A DNA stretch of 11,955 nucleotides from Methanobrevibacter sp. (GTDB lineage Archaea; Methanobacteriota; Methanobacteria; Methanobacteriales; Methanobacteriaceae): NCBI GenBank assembly GCA_009777005.1, contig WRMT01000066.1, positions 1 to 11,955 on the forward strand, written 5' to 3'. Within the stretch, counting starts at the first letter, position 1; each line of letters begins with the position of its first letter. A program made the translations under genes and the position numbers. Positions 1 to 7,286 of this stretch are shown here, piece by piece. The notes beneath the pieces were generated by a model. That model was not told the DNA's origin and did not search any database. It was given only the letters and a program-made list of their open reading frames with translations.

Positions 1-45
1 ATAATTTATTTTATTTAAAAAATAAATAAATTTATGTATTTTTAT

Positions 46-83
46 AAATTATCATTACTTAAAAACTTTATTTTCAAGACTAT
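46..83 (-). repeat. Copy of A+T-rich dispersed repeat (family 2), inverted relative to the other copies
   Basis: Read on the minus strand, this stretch carries the core ATAGTCTTGAAAATAAAG followed by TTTTTAAGTAATGATAATTT. Near-identical cores occur on the plus strand at 9679-9716 and 11891-11928. It lies just 3' of the AAA ATPase gene and may be one end of a small non-coding mobile element cut by the window edge. It could also be a conserved 3' signal, since copies also flank the HEAT-repeat gene. Confidence 0.6.
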
Positions 84-121
84 GAATAAAATTGTTCAAA
101 TCTATAAAATAATAGCTATAT

Positions 122-1561
122 TTAAATAAAGCCAAAAGTCATTAAAGGAATATGAATTATTTCCTCTTCTTTTCTAATACTATTATACCTATTTGAAACT
201 AAAACACCAAATTCACAATCATATTTATTAATATCATTTTTTAATTGTTTTTTTGTTTTTTTACCTACACCTACTTCTATTGGCACCATATCATCTAATT
301 TAGTTCTTATAATAAAATCAGAACTATTTTTATCTGGAGGATAAAATAATCCCATAAATGGAAAATCTAATTTAATCATTTTATACAATCCATTTGCAAC
401 TAAAGTTTCAGCAAGTGTCCCTAAACATTTTCTATTGTTTAAATTGAATCTACCTACATTAAAATTTATAGCTGCTTTAATTGATGGTGATAGGAAAAAG
501 TATTGCCATGGTTTTCGAACAATTTTACCTCCACCACCATAAGGTTTCACACTAAATAAAATTTGAGTTTTTTCAAGAACATCTAATATTCCACTAACTA
601 CATTCGGTGAAACAGATAAATGATTAGCTATTTTATTAATAGAAGTTCCTCCAGGTTTTTGTAAGCCTAAATAAAAAATTATTTTTCTTATAGTTTCTGA
701 AGTAGATGTATTAAATGACTTTACAGTAGGTATATCTTTATTTATGATTGCATCAATTTGAGTATATATTTTCTCATAAGATTCTGATTCATCTAAATTT
801 AATGTTGATGGAATACCCTTGCTTTTTAAAAAATTTTCAAATTCAAACTCTGGAGGATTAGAGGGTAAATATAAATTGCCAAGAACTTTTTCTTCTAATT
901 TAATAGATTTTTTTGCATATTTTTTCTCCCCAAAATAAATTAAGTTCTTTAAAGCTTTTGAAAACCTATAATCTGTTTTAATATTATATTTTAAGAGCAA
1001 AAAATCTTTAAAATTATTTGGAAAAATTAATTGCTTACTCAGTCTTCTTGCAACATCTGCATTTATTTCCATTTCAAGAGCTGATGATCCTGTGCATATT
1101 AAAAAAATATTTTCTGTAGTGTCAAATATTATTTTACCTGAAATTGCCCATTTTTTGTCATATTGAGCTTCATCAACAAAAATGAAAATTTTTTCATCTA
1201 AAAAAGCAATGTTTTTATTATGCGTTCCTTTTATAAAGGTATAAACAAGTTCATATAAATCTGTATCAAAAAAACTATTAACTTGATCCATTGAAACATA
1301 TAAAACATTTTTTGAATCTATCTTTTTCTCATTTAAAAGATAATTATAAAGTTGATAAAGAATTGTTGTTTTTCCAACCCCTCTTAAACCATGTAAAGCT
1401 ATAAATCTATTTTCTAATTGATTATCTAAATATTGATCCAATGCATTTTTTATAAGGAAATATTCCTCTTTAAAATTAAATCCTTTAATTTTTTCTAATT
1501 TCTTTTCATTTTCTACAAACTTAAATTGAATATATTTGTTTAAATCTTCATTAAAAAACAA
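122..1561 (-). CDS. Archaeal AAA+ ATPase with wHTH and PD-(D/E)XK-like C-terminal domain (DUF4143-like)
   Basis: This 479-residue protein has a P-loop ATPase domain in its N-terminal half. Walker A is GLRGVGKT (58-65), Walker B is IFIFVDEAQ (125-133, D130/E131), and a sensor-1-like CTGSSA lies at 156-161. A helix-turn-helix follows (about 290-340), with TSINKIANHLSVSPNVV as its core. The C-terminal 95 residues look like the nuclease-fold domain of DUF4143-type ATPases: E385 in a helix, D415, then PIEVG (428-431). The lysine expected two residues after E429 is a glycine, so nuclease activity is doubtful. Such ATPases are common in methanogens and usually of unknown role; a link to defence or mobile DNA is inference. 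No in-frame ATG exists near the N-terminus. The start is TTG, placed by a strong G-run (CGGGGGGAT) six bases upstream. A decayed second copy of its C-terminus lies at 6722-6910. Confidence 0.85.
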   Translation of the reverse strand: MFFNEDLNKYIQFKFVENEKKLEKIKGFNFKEEYFLIKNALDQYLDNQLENRFIALHGLRGVGKTTILYQLYNYLLNEKKIDSKNVLYVSMDQVNSFFDTDLYELVYTFIKGTHNKNIAFLDEKIFIFVDEAQYDKKWAISGKIIFDTTENIFLICTGSSALEMEINADVARRLSKQLIFPNNFKDFLLLKYNIKTDYRFSKALKNLIYFGEKKYAKKSIKLEEKVLGNLYLPSNPPEFEFENFLKSKGIPSTLNLDESESYEKIYTQIDAIINKDIPTVKSFNTSTSETIRKIIFYLGLQKPGGTSINKIANHLSVSPNVVSGILDVLEKTQILFSVKPYGGGGKIVRKPWQYFFLSPSIKAAINFNVGRFNLNNRKCLGTLAETLVANGLYKMIKLDFPFMGLFYPPDKNSSDFIIRTKLDDMVPIEVGVGKKTKKQLKNDINKYDCEFGVLVSNRYNSIRKEEEIIHIPLMTFGFI

Positions 1562-1595
1562 TATAATCCCCCCGATTTATATACTCCTCACCAGA

Positions 1596-1604
1596 TTTAT
1601 ATAA
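1596..1604 (-). promoter_or_regulatory. Likely TATA box for the AAA ATPase gene
   Basis: The minus strand reads AAATTATATAAATC here, an archaeal-type TATA box about 38 bases upstream of the TTG start. Transcription would begin near 1575, giving a short leader that contains the G-rich ribosome site. A second TATATAAAT at 1575-1583 belongs to a 20-base-spaced direct repeat (GATTTATATA) and is too close to the start codon to serve this gene. Confidence 0.5.
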
Positions 1605-1633
1605 TTTAAATTTGTTTATAATAATTCAAAAAC

Positions 1634-1721
1634 TTATACTAATTTTAGTACAATAATTTATAATATTTATATTAATTTTAGTACAATAAATTATATATAC
1701 TTATACTAATTTTAGTACAAT
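1634..1721. promoter_or_regulatory. Array of three palindromic operator-like sites upstream of the AAA ATPase gene
   Basis: Three copies of a 21-base motif lie at 1634-1654, 1667-1687 and 1701-1721. Each holds the inverted repeat TACTAA-TT-TTAGTA followed by CAAT; the middle copy has one mismatch in its left arm (TATTAA). Start-to-start spacing is 33 and 34 bases, close to three helical turns, so the copies would face the same side of the DNA. The array begins about 30 bases upstream of the predicted TATA box of the ATPase gene. It looks like a cooperative binding site for a dimeric regulator. The regulator is unknown; the ATPase's own wHTH is one candidate. Confidence 0.6.
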
Positions 1722-1965
1722 TATAAAAAATTACACACTTTTACATTTAGTAAAAAACTATATAAACAAATTTAACAAAATTGTTTAATGGACTTATAAA
1801 ATTATTAACATATAATACTTTAGTAATACAAGAATATAAATTTTTTAAATTATTAAAACTTATTAACAAAGAAATAAAGCAACAATTTCATCTTAATCAA
1901 AAATATATAATAATATAAATTAATTTATAAAAAAATAAGAATAAAAATACAATATATAATTATTT

Positions 1966-1981
1966 AAAAAAAAAAAAAAAA
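1966..1981 (-). terminator. U16 tract downstream of the WD40 gene
   Basis: A run of 16 A on the plus strand would give U16 in a transcript coming from the WD40 gene. More U-rich sequence lies directly upstream of it in that transcript (AATTTTATTTTTAAAG). Archaeal RNA polymerase terminates at such U tracts. It lies about 150 bases after the stop codon, so the 3' untranslated region would include the two hairpins at 2067-2119. Confidence 0.5.
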
Positions 1982-2066
1982 CTTTAAAAATAAAATTAAA
2001 AACTAATAAACAAAAATGTTTAGTACATCTAAAAATTACATATCTCTTATGATGTATAGTATTAAC

Positions 2067-2119
2067 AACAAGGCATGAAAATTGCCTTTGTTAAGATTAT
2101 ATCACAGATTTTCCTGTGA
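2067..2119 (-). terminator. Two consecutive stem-loops in the 3' untranslated region of the WD40 gene
   Basis: Directly after the WD40 stop codon (minus strand) is a perfect 6-bp stem, TCACAG-gaaaat-CTGTGA (2102-2119). A second stem follows, AACAAAGGCA/TGCCTTGTT (2067-2092), with one bulged base. Neither has a long U tract immediately after it. They may protect the 3' end, stall polymerase ahead of the U16 tract, or be remnants of a repeat. Confidence 0.45.
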
Positions 2120-2129
2120 AAAATTTTAA

Positions 2130-5100
2130 TTAAAATTTATAATGTATTATTATTTCTCCATATGGATCTGTAGTAGTTTTTTCAGCTACTATCTTCTCAC
2201 CTTTTAATACAAAAAGTTTTAATAGTCCATTACCACTATCTGATTTTTTGGCACCTACATCTACATAAGGAGAATCTCCCAGATCAATTTCCCAATAATC
2301 TGTAGCTGTAAAATCATCATTCTGGTCGTGACTTCCATATCCTGCAGTAAATTCACCATCATACTCTATTTTAATTTTTAAATTTCCATTTGATTCTTGA
2401 ACTGGACTATAATCCCCAAAACCAGCAATATTATCTAAATTATTGTTTCCATAGTAATTAAAAACAGACCTCTGTTTAAAAAGATTTTCAACAGAATAAA
2501 TCAATATTTTACCAGAATCTCCTCCAGCTACAATTCGGTAATCATTGTTTGAAAAAACACAAGAATATAACTTTTCTTCAGTATTTATTAAAATAATAGG
2601 ATTTTGAATTTTTTTAGCTCTTTTCCAATCCCATACACAAATAGAATTATCATATGATCCTGAAACAATAAATTCATTATTATTGGAAAAACACACACTC
2701 ATCACACGATTTGTATGTCCTAAAAGTTTTTTTATTAATTTTTGTTTTTTCCAATCCCACACACAAACAGAATTATCTCCAGACCCTGAAACAACATACC
2801 TACCATCACGAGAAAAACACACACTAGTCACAGTACCAGTATGACCACCTAGTTTTTTTATTAATTTTTGTTTTTTCCAATCCCACACACAAACAGAATT
2901 ATCTCCAGACCCTGAAACAACATACATACCATCATGAGAAAAACACACACTAGTCACAGTACCAGTATGACCATCTAGTTTTTTTATTTTCTTTTTACAT
3001 GATTTTTTCCAATCCCATATAAGAATGGAATTATCTCCAGACCCTGAAACAACATACCTACCATCATTTGAAAAACACACACTAGTCACAGTAGCAGTAT
3101 GACCTTTTAGTTTTTTTACTTTTTTTCCCCAAGATTTTTTCCAATCCCATACACAAACAGAATTATCTCCAGACCCTGAAACAACATACCTACCATCATT
3201 TGAAAAACACACACTAGTCACAGTAGCTGTATGCCCCTCCATTTTTTTAATTTTTTCTTGTTTTTTCCAATCCCAAATGCAAATTGAATTATCATATGAT
3301 CCTGATGCAATAAACCTATCATCACTAGAAAAACACACACTCATCACTCGACTTCTATGTCCTTCAAGCTTTTTAACTTTTTTTCTCCATGATTTTCCCC
3401 AATCCCATACACGAACAGAATTATCATATGATCCTGAAACAATATATTTATCATCCTTGGAAAAACACACACTCATTACCAAGTTTGTGTGTCCTTCTAA
3501 TTTTTTAATTTTTTCTTGTTTTTTCCAATCCCAAATGCAAATTGAATTATCATATGATCCTGATGCAATAAACCTATCATCATGAGAAAAACACACACTC
3601 ATCACACGATTTCTATGCCCTTCAAGCTTTTTAACTTTTCTCCAGGACTTTTTCCAATCCCATACACAAACAGAATTATCTTCTGATCCTGAAGCAACAT
3701 ACTTACCATCACTAGAAAAACACACACTCATCACACGATTTGTATGTCCTTCTAGTTTTTTTACTTCCCTTTCTTCTTTCCAATCCCAAATACGAACAGA
3801 ATTATCTCCAGACCCTGAAACAACATACTTACCATCACTAGAAAAACACACACTAGTCACAGTACCCGTATGTCTTTCTAGTTTTTTTACTTCCCTTTCT
3901 TCTTTCCAATCCCAAATACGAACAGAATTATCTCCAGATCCAGAAACAACATACTTACCATCACTAGAAAAACACACACTAAAGACTATAGTTGTGTGTC
4001 CTTTGAGTTTTTTTATTTCCTTTTCTTCTTTCCAATCCCAAATACGAACAGAATTATCTCCAGATCCAGAAACAACATACTTACCATCATCAGAAAAACA
4101 CACACTATCCACATAATCAGTGTGACCTTTTAGTCTTTTAATTACTCTTTGTTTATTCCAATCCCATATATAAATAGAATTATCAACTGAACCAGATACG
4201 ACATAATTACCATCATCAGAAAAACATACAGATTCTACATAATCTTTGTGACCTTTTAGTGTTGTTTTTAGTGCCTCTTCTGGTGTGTTCATGTGATGAC
4301 ATGGTTTTAACCAAGGATAATCATTACAGTAGTCTATTTCACCCAATAATTTTTCAATTTTAGAAATGTTTATATCTTTTAATCTTCCCCAAAGTTGAGT
4401 AGGTAATTCCCAAATGTTTTCATTTAAAACATGTGAAGAGCTTATTAAAGTATCTTTTATTAATTTCATGTAATGATACTTTTCATTTTCAATATCAATA
4501 TAATCATAATCATTAATTGTATTAAATATATTATTTAATTCGCTTTTATTTCTAATCCATATGTAATTTGAGAGTATTTCTTCAAGACCCATTGTGTTTT
4601 TTGACTTGTTGAGATGATAAGGTAATTCATTAAATGGTCGAATGTTTTTTCCTTTAAAACTAAAGTCACCTTCTGGGTCAATTTGTCCTTTAAAATAATT
4701 AGATAATGTTTGATTGAATTTTACTTCGTTTTTATTGTATTTTTCAATAGCTACAGATTTAAAACTGTCATAGAAAAAGTCAAACTTTCCTTCAGATCTT
4801 TTCATAAATGGTTTTACTTGTCTTAAGTTAAATCTTACAGCATCTTTTAAACTATCTTCAAAGAATTTTTTTTTATTGTTCACTTCTTCATGAATATTAA
4901 TTGATTCAATTAACTCCTCTTCTGATAAACCATATCTTGAAGTAGCTAAAAGACCAAAAACAAGTTTTGTGATATCTTTGGAATTAATATTTGTATAATT
5001 TTCTTCTTTTTCTAACCTCCCTAATACTTTTTTAAATGCTTCTTGAGGATTATCTGGGAAATTAATTATTTGTTCATCCAATACATCAAATTGTCCAAAA

Positions 5101-6617
5101 AGTCTAAGTTCATTTAACAAAATTTTCAAAAATAATGGATTATCCGAACCATCAACTTTACATATTCTATTTATTTGCTCATCATCCAATGCTTTAAGGA
5201 ATTGTTCTAAGTATTTATTTATAATATTCTTTTTATCTTCATCAGATTCTAAGCCTTTAATTTTTAAATGAGTAAAACTTTTATCTAAATTAGCTATTGT
5301 TTCTTGACTTTCTGCATCTTCTTTGAAACTTAAAATTATCTTTAAATTTTCTGGTAATTCTCTTGGTAACCAATTTAACATATCTAAACCATTAGATAAT
5401 TGATTTATACCATCTATAATAATAACTGTATTTTCATCTTTAGCTAAATTTTCAAGGACCTTTTTTATATTTTCTTCTAGTTTTTCAAGGTTTGGAACCC
5501 AATCATCTATATTCCTTTTGTCTTCTGGAAGTGGTATTTTTGCTTCTTCTAGTATGCTTCTCCAGATATTGTATTGTTCTCCACTGTTATCTGAAACTCC
5601 TGAAAATCTAGCATAAACTTTTAAATTTTTTCTTTTATTTAAGTTTGTGATGTAATTTGCAAGAAGCATGGTTTTACCCATACCTGTCTTGGCAGTTAAA
5701 ACACATATAAACTTTTCATCACTATCTAAATAGCTATCTAATTCATTGAAACTTTTTTTTCTTTCTATAAAACCCTTCGTGTTAATTTTTCTAAATATAT
5801 CTTGTTGATCTAATTCTTTTTGAAGTGGACTTGTTTTTCTTATATTTGCATTATCTGGATATTCTTTTATAATTTCTTCTTTTAGCTGTTTTAATATAAC
5901 CTCTTTGAGTTTAGGGTAACCTTTTTTATTTACTTTAAAATCTTTTAACCCACCTTTTGCTTGATTTTGTTTCATATGACTTAGTTCTGAAACAGTTAAA
6001 TCTTTATCCCATGTTCCGTAGTAGCTATTGACTTTGAATTCAACATTTTTTTTAATTTCATTGATGAATTCTTTTAGTTTTTTATCTGCTTCTTTTGGAT
6101 TGTGTTCACATTGATTAGTGTATATGCATCTTTGACCTTCATTTAATTGGTCAGTGTAATTATCTTCTCTAAAGAAAAATAATGCATGTTCTGATGGTTT
6201 GCACGCTGTTATTTTATTTTTTACAAATCTTTCCATTGGGGAAAGTAGTGCATGTTCTATTTCTATTTCAGTAACTGATTTGTTTTTTGCGAATTTTTTT
6301 ATATCTGGATAAGTTTCTTCAGTTTGTAAGCTAATATGTTCATCTATATCGGGAAGCCATCCTCTTCTTTGACCTAAAAAACAAAGGAAAAAAGGACGAC
6401 TTTTATCAATATTTTTTAAACATGTACCAACAGTATTTGCATTTTCTGTATCTTCTGTTGTTACTCCCCATCTTAAATCAACATCAACAAGATAAATTTT
6501 CCTCTCTTCACACCAATCCCTAAGTTCTGGAAAAACATTTTTAACTAAGTAATCCCTTTCACCATGCATATCATTGAAAGTTGAACTAATAAAAATTGTT
6601 ACCTTTTCCCATTTCAT
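2130..6617 (-). CDS. Giant STAND-type protein: DUF4062, NACHT-like NTPase, 14 WD40 repeats, beta-rich C-terminal domain
   Basis: This 1495-residue protein begins with a DUF4062 region: VTIFISSTFNDMHGERD (6-22), VDLRWGVT (46-53), FLGQRRGWLP (80-89), SVTEIEIEHALL (114-125) and HALFFFRED (144-152). The NTPase follows, with Walker A AKTGMGKT (309-316, K315) and Walker B VIIIDGINQL (D402). The DGxNQL form is typical of the TEP1/NWD1-like NACHT group. A helical/wHTH-like linker precedes WD40 repeats from residue 787 to about 1380: 13 clear (GH...WDW) and one degenerate, fitting two seven-bladed propellers. Residues 1411-1495 form a beta-rich domain resembling MmpS-like domains seen in methanogen proteins. 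The family logic is a sensor (WD40) coupled to an NTPase switch and an N-terminal effector, as in STAND immune proteins. A role in antiviral defence or cell suicide is inference. No membrane segment was seen. The start ATG follows AGAGG at good spacing. The gene stands alone, with no obvious co-transcribed partner. Confidence 0.9.
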   Translation of the reverse strand: MKWEKVTIFISSTFNDMHGERDYLVKNVFPELRDWCEERKIYLVDVDLRWGVTTEDTENANTVGTCLKNIDKSRPFFLCFLGQRRGWLPDIDEHISLQTEETYPDIKKFAKNKSVTEIEIEHALLSPMERFVKNKITACKPSEHALFFFREDNYTDQLNEGQRCIYTNQCEHNPKEADKKLKEFINEIKKNVEFKVNSYYGTWDKDLTVSELSHMKQNQAKGGLKDFKVNKKGYPKLKEVILKQLKEEIIKEYPDNANIRKTSPLQKELDQQDIFRKINTKGFIERKKSFNELDSYLDSDEKFICVLTAKTGMGKTMLLANYITNLNKRKNLKVYARFSGVSDNSGEQYNIWRSILEEAKIPLPEDKRNIDDWVPNLEKLEENIKKVLENLAKDENTVIIIDGINQLSNGLDMLNWLPRELPENLKIILSFKEDAESQETIANLDKSFTHLKIKGLESDEDKKNIINKYLEQFLKALDDEQINRICKVDGSDNPLFLKILLNELRLFGQFDVLDEQIINFPDNPQEAFKKVLGRLEKEENYTNINSKDITKLVFGLLATSRYGLSEEELIESINIHEEVNNKKKFFEDSLKDAVRFNLRQVKPFMKRSEGKFDFFYDSFKSVAIEKYNKNEVKFNQTLSNYFKGQIDPEGDFSFKGKNIRPFNELPYHLNKSKNTMGLEEILSNYIWIRNKSELNNIFNTINDYDYIDIENEKYHYMKLIKDTLISSSHVLNENIWELPTQLWGRLKDINISKIEKLLGEIDYCNDYPWLKPCHHMNTPEEALKTTLKGHKDYVESVCFSDDGNYVVSGSVDNSIYIWDWNKQRVIKRLKGHTDYVDSVCFSDDGKYVVSGSGDNSVRIWDWKEEKEIKKLKGHTTIVFSVCFSSDGKYVVSGSGDNSVRIWDWKEEREVKKLERHTGTVTSVCFSSDGKYVVSGSGDNSVRIWDWKEEREVKKLEGHTNRVMSVCFSSDGKYVASGSEDNSVCVWDWKKSWRKVKKLEGHRNRVMSVCFSHDDRFIASGSYDNSICIWDWKKQEKIKKLEGHTNLVMSVCFSKDDKYIVSGSYDNSVRVWDWGKSWRKKVKKLEGHRSRVMSVCFSSDDRFIASGSYDNSICIWDWKKQEKIKKMEGHTATVTSVCFSNDGRYVVSGSGDNSVCVWDWKKSWGKKVKKLKGHTATVTSVCFSNDGRYVVSGSGDNSILIWDWKKSCKKKIKKLDGHTGTVTSVCFSHDGMYVVSGSGDNSVCVWDWKKQKLIKKLGGHTGTVTSVCFSRDGRYVVSGSGDNSVCVWDWKKQKLIKKLLGHTNRVMSVCFSNNNEFIVSGSYDNSICVWDWKRAKKIQNPIILINTEEKLYSCVFSNNDYRIVAGGDSGKILIYSVENLFKQRSVFNYYGNNNLDNIAGFGDYSPVQESNGNLKIKIEYDGEFTAGYGSHDQNDDFTATDYWEIDLGDSPYVDVGAKKSDSGNGLLKLFVLKGEKIVAEKTTTDPYGEIIIHYKF
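2478..4259 (-). repeat. Tandem array of near-identical WD40-coding units (126-132 bases each)
   Basis: Fourteen units lie head to tail inside the WD40 gene. Many differ by only a few bases. For example, the stretches around 2751-2810 and 2872-2930 match almost exactly, as do 3257-3323 and 3518-3584. Units 5-6 and 7-8 look like a two-unit duplication: both pairs have the longer KSWRK linker followed by the LEGHR unit and the IASGSYDNSICIWDWKKQEKIKK-type end. This identity implies recent unequal crossing-over or gene conversion, so copy number may vary between strains. Confidence 0.85.
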
Positions 6618-6721
6618 ATAAGTCCTCTAGTTGATGTTGAAATTGATTTAATTTTTAAACTAATGCATTATCTTTTAAATAATCTGCTGAAAAATCTTTT
6701 TTTCTTTTTATTTTCTTTTTT

Positions 6722-6910
6722 ATTATAAAAACAAAGTTTAATGAGTGCCAATTGAGGTAGGAATTGGGAAAAAAAGTAAAAAGACAAGTTAAAAAAGATA
6801 TGAATAATTGCAATTCCAAATACGGAATCTTAGTTTCAAACAGATGTCCACAATATGATATAAAAAGAATATAATTTAATTACCTTTAATGAATTTTGGC
6901 TTTATTTGAT
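6722..6910 (+). pseudogene. Shattered remnant of a second AAA ATPase C-terminus
   Basis: Pieces in shifting plus-strand frames match residues about 417-479 of the ATPase at 122-1561, in order. IIKTKFNE (6722-6745) matches IIRTKLDD. After a frameshift, VPIEVGIGKK (6745-6774) matches VPIEVGVGKK. After another shift, KRQVKKDMNN and YGILVSNR match KKQLKNDINK and FGVLVSNR. After a third, LPLMNFGFI and a TGA stop match IPLMTFGFI. Everything upstream of this piece is gone or unrecognisable. The remnant points toward the right, on the strand opposite to all neighbouring genes on the left. It again carries EVG rather than EVK at the nuclease motif. A second ATPase locus of this family therefore once stood here and was mostly lost, perhaps when the WD40 gene arrived. 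Confidence 0.75.
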
Positions 6911-6912
6911 AT

Positions 6913-6927
6913 AGAATCCTAGATTCT
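6913..6927 (+). terminator. Small hairpin just after the ATPase remnant
   Basis: The perfect inverted repeat AGAATC-CTA-GATTCT begins three bases after the remnant's stop codon and is followed by TTTAAAA. It is probably a relic of that gene's 3' end; activity is uncertain. Confidence 0.35.
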
Positions 6928-7124
6928 TTAAAATAATTGAAATGCTGTTTAGGCATCTTTTTCTTTAAAAAATGAAATACCTAAAGAAAACACCACCAAA
7001 TAAAGAAAACACAAAAAAATAGAAAAAAACAAGAGCCTAGAAAAAAACTTAAAAAAGTATTAATTAACCACCACGAGGCAAAAACTTTACTTTATCAAAT
7101 TTTTTATATAAATATTGTTTTTAT
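6928..7124 (-). other. Non-coding 3' region of the zeta/53-residue ORF operon, U-rich on minus
   Basis: No ORF was seen. In transcripts running leftward from the 53-residue ORF, this stretch gives several U runs (7 Us or more between about 7015 and 7055). They can act as archaeal terminators. It also contains a possible fragment of repeat family 1 at 7072-7094. Confidence 0.5.
7072..7094 (+). repeat. Possible end fragment of repeat family 1
   Basis: The stretch ACGAGGCAAAAACTTTACTT differs at only two of about 21 aligned positions from the right end of the copy at 7966-8078 (AAGAGCCAAAAACTTTACTT). The sequence to its left does not match, so only the terminus would remain. Chance similarity in A+T-rich DNA cannot be ruled out. 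Confidence 0.35.
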
Positions 7125-7286
7125 TTAATTCTCTAAACCAACAAGCTTACGTTGTTTTCTGTTTGCTTCATCTGCTAAAAACTTCAAAAAAGTTTTAAGT
7201 TCTTTATGTGTAGCATTTTCTTTTAACTCCAAATGACTGTTATTATATTTTTCTACTATTTTTTGTACTTTTTCTCTTTCATTCAT
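7125..7286 (-). CDS. 53-residue charged helical protein, translationally coupled to the zeta-like toxin
   Basis: The ORF begins MNEREKVQKIVEKYNNS and ends RKQRKLVGLEN. It is rich in Lys and Glu, predicted mostly helical by eye, and has no signal peptide or membrane segment. Its ATG overlaps the end of the zeta-like gene (GATGAATGA, eight shared bases), the arrangement expected for translational coupling. It has no clear ribosome site of its own beyond AGAGG-like sequence inside the upstream gene. I do not recognise the family. Its position suggests a partner of the zeta kinase, possibly an antitoxin or chaperone. The frame is intact although the upstream kinase is frameshifted. Confidence 0.6.
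   Translation of the reverse strand: MNEREKVQKIVEKYNNSHLELKENATHKELKTFLKFLADEANRKQRKLVGLEN

Larger units (their letters stand above)
1562..2129. other. Intergenic spacer between the AAA ATPase and the WD40 gene
   Basis: No credible ORF was seen. From the left it contains the ATPase promoter and triple operator (1575-1721). Next comes plain A+T-rich sequence (1722-1965) with further half-sites reading TTAGTA near 1746 and 1823. A 16-base A run and two hairpins at the 3' end of the WD40 gene complete it. Confidence 0.7.

Noticed and set aside
1634..1721. CRISPR array
   Set aside because: Three short repeats with 12-13 base gaps that are not spacer-like and no cas genes; better explained as operators.
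3277..3585. Plus-strand ORF of 102 codons
   Set aside because: It is an antisense reading of the WD40 repeats; its internal repeats simply mirror that array.
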